Below, piece by piece: positions 3,640 through 7,516 of a stretch of 7,516 bases of DNA (the stretch's first letter is position 1; each line of letters opens with the position of its first letter). Under the pieces are notes generated by a model that did not search any database, was not told the origin of the DNA, and was given only the letters and a program-made list of their open reading frames with translations. The DNA is from Christensenella sp. UBA6406. Its GTDB lineage: Bacteria > Bacillota > Clostridia > Christensenellales > UBA1242. The position numbers and the translations under genes were made by a program. The stretch covers positions 1-7,516 of the forward strand of contig DJPS01000022.1 of assembly GCA_002438625.1 (NCBI GenBank), given 5' to 3'.

Positions 3640-6058
3640 GAAAGTTAAAATACAAGGGCTAGACTGTGCCCATTGTGCAAAAACGCTTGAAACGCAAATA
3701 AGCAAAAATGAATTGATAGATAAAATTGAAATCAATTTTGTTAAATCTCAAATCACATTTGAAAGTGTAGACACTAAAAAAGCACTAGCGGAAATAATTA
3801 AAATAACAAAGAAAATTGAGCCCGATGCAGTAATCATAGATGAAGAAGAATTTATTGAAGAATTGGAAGATTACAGCACAAGCAATAAACATAATCATAA
3901 TAATAAAAATGACAATGAAGATAATGCACACAATCACCCACACAACGAGCAAGAACACAAACATACACACAAGCATGCAAGTGATTGCTGTTGCGAAAGC
4001 AAATGTGAATGTGATTGCGATAGAAACTTTCAATGCGACACAACAACACATAATGAAAATAAAGACATAAAAAACAATATAAACGCAAACTTCACTTTAA
4101 ATTGCAGTTGTGAAAACTGCGAAAGTGCAAATAATGATAAGTTGAATTTAAATAAAATTGAAAATGAAAATCAATATAATAAAACAACTAAGCAAACAAA
4201 CAAAAACAATGCAAAACAACCGCTAAAAGTGCTAAAAAATATGCCAAAATCTATTTTATTAGATATTGCAACTTTAATATTAGGGCTATGCGTTGGACTT
4301 GTTTACATTTTAGTTGAAACTAACATTTATGTTCATTACACACTACTTATCACATCCGTTTTGCTACTAGGCTACAAAACCTACCTAAAAGCCATACGCC
4401 TACTTTTAAGAGGCACAATAAACGAAAACTTGCTACTTACCATTTCAGTCATAGGTGCAATATGCATAGATAAGCATATGGAAGCAATTATGGTTATAGG
4501 TCTCTACTCTATTGGAAAAATCTTAGAAGGCATTGCAGTAAATAAATCACGCAAATCAATAGAAAAAATGACAAACTTTAAACCCCAATTTGCCGTTATT
4601 TTAGACAGCGACTTAAAGGAACACAAAGTTAGCCCAACAGCCGTAAATATTGGCGACACCATAATCATCCGCCCAGGCGAAAGCATTGCACTAGATGGTA
4701 AAATAATAGAAGGCAACTGCAACCTAAATATGCAAAGTTTAACAGGCGAAAGTTTGCCCGTTCCTGTAAAAAGTGGTGATGAAGTATTATCAGGCTCCAT
4801 AGTGCTTGATGGCGTTTTAAAAGTATGCGTTACAACAAAATATGCAAATAGCACAGTAAATAAAATATTGAATTTAATTGAAAATAATCAAGAGAAGAAA
4901 TCTAAAACTGAAACAGTGATTTCCCGTGTGTCAAAATGGTACACACTTGGCGTTATTGCCCTTTCACTTATAACATTTGGCATTGTCTATTTAGTAACAA
5001 AAGACTTCCAAACAGCCCTATATCGTGGCTTAATCTTCCTTGTTATCTCTTGCCCTTGTGCCTTTGCTATCTCCGTGCCCCTATCTTACTTTTCAGGGCT
5101 TGGCAATGCAAGCAGTAAAGGAATTTTGATAAAAGGCTCTACCTACTTAGACATTTGCTCTAAAATAATTAAAATTGCATTTGACAAAACAGGCACCCTA
5201 ACAACAGGCAAGTTTAGAATAGAAAAAGTTGAAGTATTTGATAATACTAAAACAGATGAAGAATGCATTTATTTAGCAAGTTTAGGCGAACAATTCTCCC
5301 TTCACCCCCTTGCTCAAGCCATTGTAAGTGAAAATAAATTGAATCAACTTGAAGCACCACAAAACTTAAAAGAAGTTGCAGGAGAAGGCGTTTATTTTGA
5401 CTTCGCATCATACAACTACTTTGTTGGCAGAAAGCAAAAAGGCTTAAAAAACACTTGTGTTGAATTATATGAAAATGATAAATTAATTGCAATCTTTTAT
5501 TTAAGCGACAGCATAAAAGCCGAAAGTTACACGGAAATTGAAACACTAAATAAAATGGGCATTGAAACAATATTGCTTTCAGGCGACAAAGATGAAGTTG
5601 TTAAAAATTTGGCAAACGACTTAGGTATATCAACCTACAAAAGCGAACTATTGCCAGCAGACAAATCTAAATGGCTAGAAGAAACCAAACAAAACGACAA
5701 AAACGGCACAGTTGCCTTTGTTGGTGATGGCTTAAATGATGCCCCATCCCTAACCCTTGCCGATGTTGGCTTCTGTATGGGACTAAACGGCAACCCCGCA
5801 AGTGTGGAAGCAAGTGATATAGTGCTAACGGATGACAATCCTAAAAAGATTAGCACCGCTATAAAAATTTCTAAATACACACACAAAATTGTATGGCAAA
5901 ATATAGGCTTTTCAGCAATTATTAAAATAACTTTCCTTCTACTTGGTGCCTTTGGCATTACAGGAATGCTATCCGCAGTAATTGCCGATGTTGGCGTAAC
6001 AGTTTTAGCAATTCTAAACAGTCTCCGAGCCTTAAAATACAACCCCAAAACTGATTAA
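3632..6058 (+). CDS. cadA: P1B-type Zn2+/Cd2+/Pb2+-exporting ATPase
   Basis: This 808-residue membrane pump uses ATP to export soft divalent metals. An HMA domain with GLDCAHC (C12, C15) is followed by a His/Cys-rich linker (about 84-195). The core has eight predicted membrane helices: near 206-228, 233-250, 265-281, 283-299, 435-456, 463-488, 754-773 and 776-798. Catalytic marks are TGE 371-373, the transmembrane CPC 474-476, D518 in DKTGTLT, the H558-P559 motif and GDGLNDAP 698-705. CPC together with K765 and D786 in the last two helices defines the P1B-2 (ZntA/CadA) group rather than the Cu pumps. It is translationally coupled to the upstream repressor: its ATG lies inside that gene, with AAAGGAG at 3612-3618, a rather long 13-nt spacing. 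All core residues are intact, so it should be functional. Confidence 0.95.
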   Translation: MIKKVKIQGLDCAHCAKTLETQISKNELIDKIEINFVKSQITFESVDTKKALAEIIKITKKIEPDAVIIDEEEFIEELEDYSTSNKHNHNNKNDNEDNAHNHPHNEQEHKHTHKHASDCCCESKCECDCDRNFQCDTTTHNENKDIKNNINANFTLNCSCENCESANNDKLNLNKIENENQYNKTTKQTNKNNAKQPLKVLKNMPKSILLDIATLILGLCVGLVYILVETNIYVHYTLLITSVLLLGYKTYLKAIRLLLRGTINENLLLTISVIGAICIDKHMEAIMVIGLYSIGKILEGIAVNKSRKSIEKMTNFKPQFAVILDSDLKEHKVSPTAVNIGDTIIIRPGESIALDGKIIEGNCNLNMQSLTGESLPVPVKSGDEVLSGSIVLDGVLKVCVTTKYANSTVNKILNLIENNQEKKSKTETVISRVSKWYTLGVIALSLITFGIVYLVTKDFQTALYRGLIFLVISCPCAFAISVPLSYFSGLGNASSKGILIKGSTYLDICSKIIKIAFDKTGTLTTGKFRIEKVEVFDNTKTDEECIYLASLGEQFSLHPLAQAIVSENKLNQLEAPQNLKEVAGEGVYFDFASYNYFVGRKQKGLKNTCVELYENDKLIAIFYLSDSIKAESYTEIETLNKMGIETILLSGDKDEVVKNLANDLGISTYKSELLPADKSKWLEETKQNDKNGTVAFVGDGLNDAPSLTLADVGFCMGLNGNPASVEASDIVLTDDNPKKISTAIKISKYTHKIVWQNIGFSAIIKITFLLLGAFGITGMLSAVIADVGVTVLAILNSLRALKYNPKTD
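3881..4216 (+). other. His/Cys/Asn-rich metal-binding linker of the ATPase
   Basis: This segment encodes residues about 84-195, between the HMA domain and the first membrane helix. It holds ten His (87, 89, 100, 102, 104, 109, 111, 113, 115, 140) and ten Cys (119-121, 125, 127, 129, 135, 158, 160, 163), followed by a low-complexity Asn/Lys stretch. It reads as a His block, then a Cys block. It probably binds metal, as a buffer or as delivery to the pump; that role is inferred. The AT-rich repetitive codons suggest expansion by slippage. Confidence 0.75.
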
Positions 6059-6185
6059 ATGATTAATTTAGTTTAGTTTAAATAATTTGCAAATTTTAGC
6101 ACATAATTAAATGTGAACATATGATTATTTATTAAGTTATAAAATTATATAAAAAATTAAACAATAAAAGAAGTGGTAACCCCTT
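6059..6185. other. Intergenic region between the ATPase gene and the IS
   Basis: This is about 127 bp of AT-rich DNA without a gene. It contains a palindrome AATTTGCAAATT (6084-6095) and a weak hairpin CACAT/ATGTG (6100-6115). Neither is followed by a T-tract, so no convincing terminator for the metal operon is seen before the IS. Confidence 0.4.
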
Positions 6186-6210
6186 TGGGGTGCACCCCAA
6201 AAGTTAGACA
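6186..6210 (+). repeat. IS terminal inverted repeat, orfB side (IRR)
   Basis: This is the end of the IS next to the metal operon. It differs from the other end at four positions. Three bases before it and its first bases form an 18-bp perfect palindrome, TTTGGGGTGCACCCCAAA (6184-6201). Just outside, GAAGTGGTAACCCC (6170-6183) resembles the outer part of the other terminal repeat. Confidence 0.85.
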
Positions 6211-6224
6211 AAAAATTTTAATAT

Positions 6225-7049
6225 TTATATTGATGTATTTTGAGTTCGGTATTGCACTGGACTCATTTTTAATTTTAAAATTATTCTTTCATTGTTGTAA
6301 TAATATATGTATTCTTTTAGTTTGTCAATGAAAGTGTTAACACTTTCAAACTTCTCGCCAAAAAACATTTCGGTTTTAAGTCTACCAAAGAAATTTTCCA
6401 TAATGCTGTTATCTAAACAATTTCCTTTTCTAGACATACTTTGAGTAATGTTATTTTGTTGTAATATTCTTTGATATGCTTTCATTTGGTATTGCCAACC
6501 TTGATCTGAATGTAAAATTGGTTTTGAATTTCTTGGTAATTTATTTATTAATCCATCTAGCATTTCTCTAGTTTGGTTAAAATTGGGGCTAGTGGAGATT
6601 GAATAAGATACGATTTCATTATTATACATATCTAGGATTGGAGATAGATATACTTTTTCATCGCAGACAGCAAACTCTGTAACATCTGTTGTCAATTTTT
6701 CGTATGGAGCCTTTGCCTCGAAATTTCTATTAATTATATTGGGAGCAATTTTACCAACTTCGCCTTTGTAGGATTTATATTTATTTTTTCTTTGTTTGCC
6801 TTGAATACCAAGAGACTTCATAAGTTTTAGCACTGTTTTGTGATTGATTACATAACCTAAATTTCTTAGTTGTAAAAGTATTCTACGATAACCATATCTG
6901 GATTTATTTAGATGAAAAATATTAAGAATTACTTGTTTTTCTTTTGCATATTTGTCTTTTGAAAGATTAGCAGTGTGGTAGTAGAATGTACTCCTTGGTA
7001 TATTTGCAAAAGCAAGAAGTCTATCTAATTTGTATTTATGCCTTAGCAC
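6225..7049 (-). CDS. IS150-group transposase OrfB (DDE integrase domain)
   Basis: This 274-residue reading, counted from a GTG at 7049, contains the catalytic core that cuts and joins IS ends. An HTH_21-type region (about 30-75, with SRYGYRRI) precedes the rve integrase fold. The catalytic residues are D122 (TTDVTEF), D182 (LHSDQG) and E218 (MENFFGRLK), with exactly 35 residues between the second D and E as in the IS3 family. The open frame extends upstream to a TGA at 7124-7122, and the codons there read as plausible OrfB N-terminus. The usual product is therefore an OrfAB fusion made by -1 frameshifting in orfA rather than a protein started at the GTG. The catalytic core is intact. It ends in TAA 14 bp inside the terminal repeat. 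Confidence 0.93.
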   Translation of the reverse strand: MLRHKYKLDRLLAFANIPRSTFYYHTANLSKDKYAKEKQVILNIFHLNKSRYGYRRILLQLRNLGYVINHKTVLKLMKSLGIQGKQRKNKYKSYKGEVGKIAPNIINRNFEAKAPYEKLTTDVTEFAVCDEKVYLSPILDMYNNEIVSYSISTSPNFNQTREMLDGLINKLPRNSKPILHSDQGWQYQMKAYQRILQQNNITQSMSRKGNCLDNSIMENFFGRLKTEMFFGEKFESVNTFIDKLKEYIYYYNNERIILKLKMSPVQYRTQNTSI

Positions 7050-7060
7050 AGAAATGATAA

Positions 7061-7468
7061 TTACTTTTTCTTTTGGGTTTGAAGCCTTTTCCGAACTAAG
7101 GCATCTAATTTTTTTAGGTATTCATTCTCCATTTCTAACTGTTCTAATCTTTCTTTAAGTTGTTGATTTTCTAAAATTAAGTCCTGTTCTACTTGTTTAT
7201 CTAATTTTTTCTTTGGTCTACCTTTCTTTGGATTGTCCATTTTTCTTGTTCGCCCACGCCGTTCTACGTAGAAACCAGCTTCTCCTTCTTCTAAGAATAT
7301 GCGTTCCCATCTATGCAATGTTAGAATAGCAGAGCCAACAGAAGATGAAACCAGCTGCTCATACTTTTTTGCTGTTTCTGCGTATCCTAAATTATTTTCA
7401 CGCATATCCATTATACACGAAATTTTAAATTCTGCACTATATTTTTTGTTTTTTCTTTTACTTTCCAT
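7061..7468 (-). CDS. IS150-group OrfA (HTH and leucine-zipper protein)
   Basis: This 135-residue protein binds the IS ends and regulates transposition. It also supplies the N-terminal half of the OrfAB transposase. KYSAEFK and the helix-turn-helix region (about 9-57, ending TLHRW) are followed by a basic GRPKKK stretch (83-88). A coiled coil with heptad leucines follows (about 97-121, ILENQQLKERLEQLEMENEYL), as expected for OrfA multimerisation. The ATG at 7468 lies 12 nt after a perfect AGGAGG (7486-7481). An upstream in-frame TTG at 7498 sits inside the terminal repeat and ahead of this site, so it is unlikely to be used. The HTH turn, EQLVSSSVGSAILTLHRW, is a little longer than I recall for the group. 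Confidence 0.9.
   Translation of the reverse strand: MESKRKNKKYSAEFKISCIMDMRENNLGYAETAKKYEQLVSSSVGSAILTLHRWERIFLEEGEAGFYVERRGRTRKMDNPKKGRPKKKLDKQVEQDLILENQQLKERLEQLEMENEYLKKLDALVRKRLQTQKKK
7084..7130 (-). promoter_or_regulatory. Programmed -1 ribosomal frameshift signal in orfA
   Basis: Three elements line up on the minus strand. A GGAG (7130-7127) lies 11 nt before a slippery A AAA AAA heptamer (7115-7109), which is in register with the orfA codons. Six nt downstream is a stem, GCCTT/AAGGC (7102-7098 with 7088-7084). A -1 slip here reads on without a stop into orfB. Together these match the layout of known IS3-family and dnaX frameshift sites. Confidence 0.75.
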
Positions 7469-7491
7469 TAAAAAAGTGAACCTCCTAAAGC

Positions 7492-7516
7492 TGTCCAACT
7501 TTTGGGGTTCACTTCA
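7492..7516 (-). repeat. IS terminal inverted repeat, orfA side (IRL)
   Basis: Read from its tip on the minus strand it begins TGAAGTGAACCCCAAAAGTT and ends in GGACA, the IS150-group pattern. It lies 24 nt upstream of the orfA start codon and ends at the last base of the window. Confidence 0.88.

Larger units (their letters stand above)
6186..7516 (-). mobile_element. IS3-family insertion sequence, IS150 group, apparently complete
   Basis: The element is about 1331 bp and is bounded by 25-bp inverted repeats at 6186-6210 and 7492-7516 that match at 21 of 25 positions. Both carry the ACCCCAAAAGTT and GACA core typical of IS150-group ends. Inside are orfA and orfB in overlapping frames (0 and -1) on the minus strand, with an intact DDE transposase and a -1 frameshift signal. 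No disabling stop or frameshift is seen, so it may be active. The target-site duplication cannot be judged because the window stops at the element's end. Confidence 0.9.

Noticed and set aside
6184..6201. Palindrome at the IS end as a terminator for the ATPase gene
   Set aside because: It is not followed by a T-tract on the plus strand and is explained as part of the IS terminus.
7064..7070. G AAA AAG as the main slippery site of the IS
   Set aside because: It is in the right register, but P-site re-pairing to GAA is poor. The A AAA AAA site has both a stem and an SD-like element; this one stays a weaker alternative.
7469..7498. TTG start for orfA at 7498
   Set aside because: It lies within the terminal inverted repeat and before the perfect AGGAGG that serves the ATG at 7468.

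Overview
The window is AT-rich DNA with consensus sigma-70/sigma-A promoters (TTGACA/TATAAT), strong AGGAG-type ribosome binding sites, an encoded tRNA CCA end and a collagen-like protein of a kind common in Bacillota. It most likely comes from a low-GC member of the Bacillota (Clostridia-like, possibly an uncultured gut lineage). This taxon is inferred from style and gene content, not proven.

Layout. 1-20 is the first few codons of a gene running off the left edge on the minus strand. 21-315 is a divergent intergenic region with a TTTACA direct repeat and the promoter of a Nudix hydrolase gene (316-900, +). That gene converges on a 500-residue collagen-like protein (1022-2524, -), and a hairpin between them can terminate both. 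2597-2620 is a minus-strand terminator. 2674-2923 holds a 55-bp direct repeat (one mismatch). One copy includes the 3' end of an intact tRNA-Thr(GGT) gene (2913-2987, -). The other carries only a T-arm plus acceptor remnant of a tRNA. The DNA between the copies is full of small hairpins, so the block looks like the scar of an integration or deletion at a tRNA gene.

3116-6058 is a metal-resistance operon on the plus strand. Its promoter has one perfect inverted repeat inside the -35/-10 spacer and a second just after the expected transcription start. It drives an ArsR/SmtB/CadC-family sensor repressor (3241-3639), which overlaps by 8 nt a P1B-type Zn/Cd/Pb-exporting ATPase (3632-6058). The ATPase has an N-terminal HMA domain followed by an unusually long His/Cys/Asn-rich linker. 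In the expected circuit, the repressor sits on its own operators, releases on binding Zn, Cd or Pb, and the ATPase then expels the metal.

6186-7516 is an apparently complete IS3-family, IS150-group insertion sequence on the minus strand. It has 25-bp terminal inverted repeats, orfA and orfB, and a well-formed -1 frameshift signal. The window ends at the outer tip of the IS, so target-site duplication cannot be tested. No wholly new system is evident. The most unusual parts are the duplicated tRNA-3'/hairpin block, the metal-binding linker of the ATPase, and the modular collagen-like protein.
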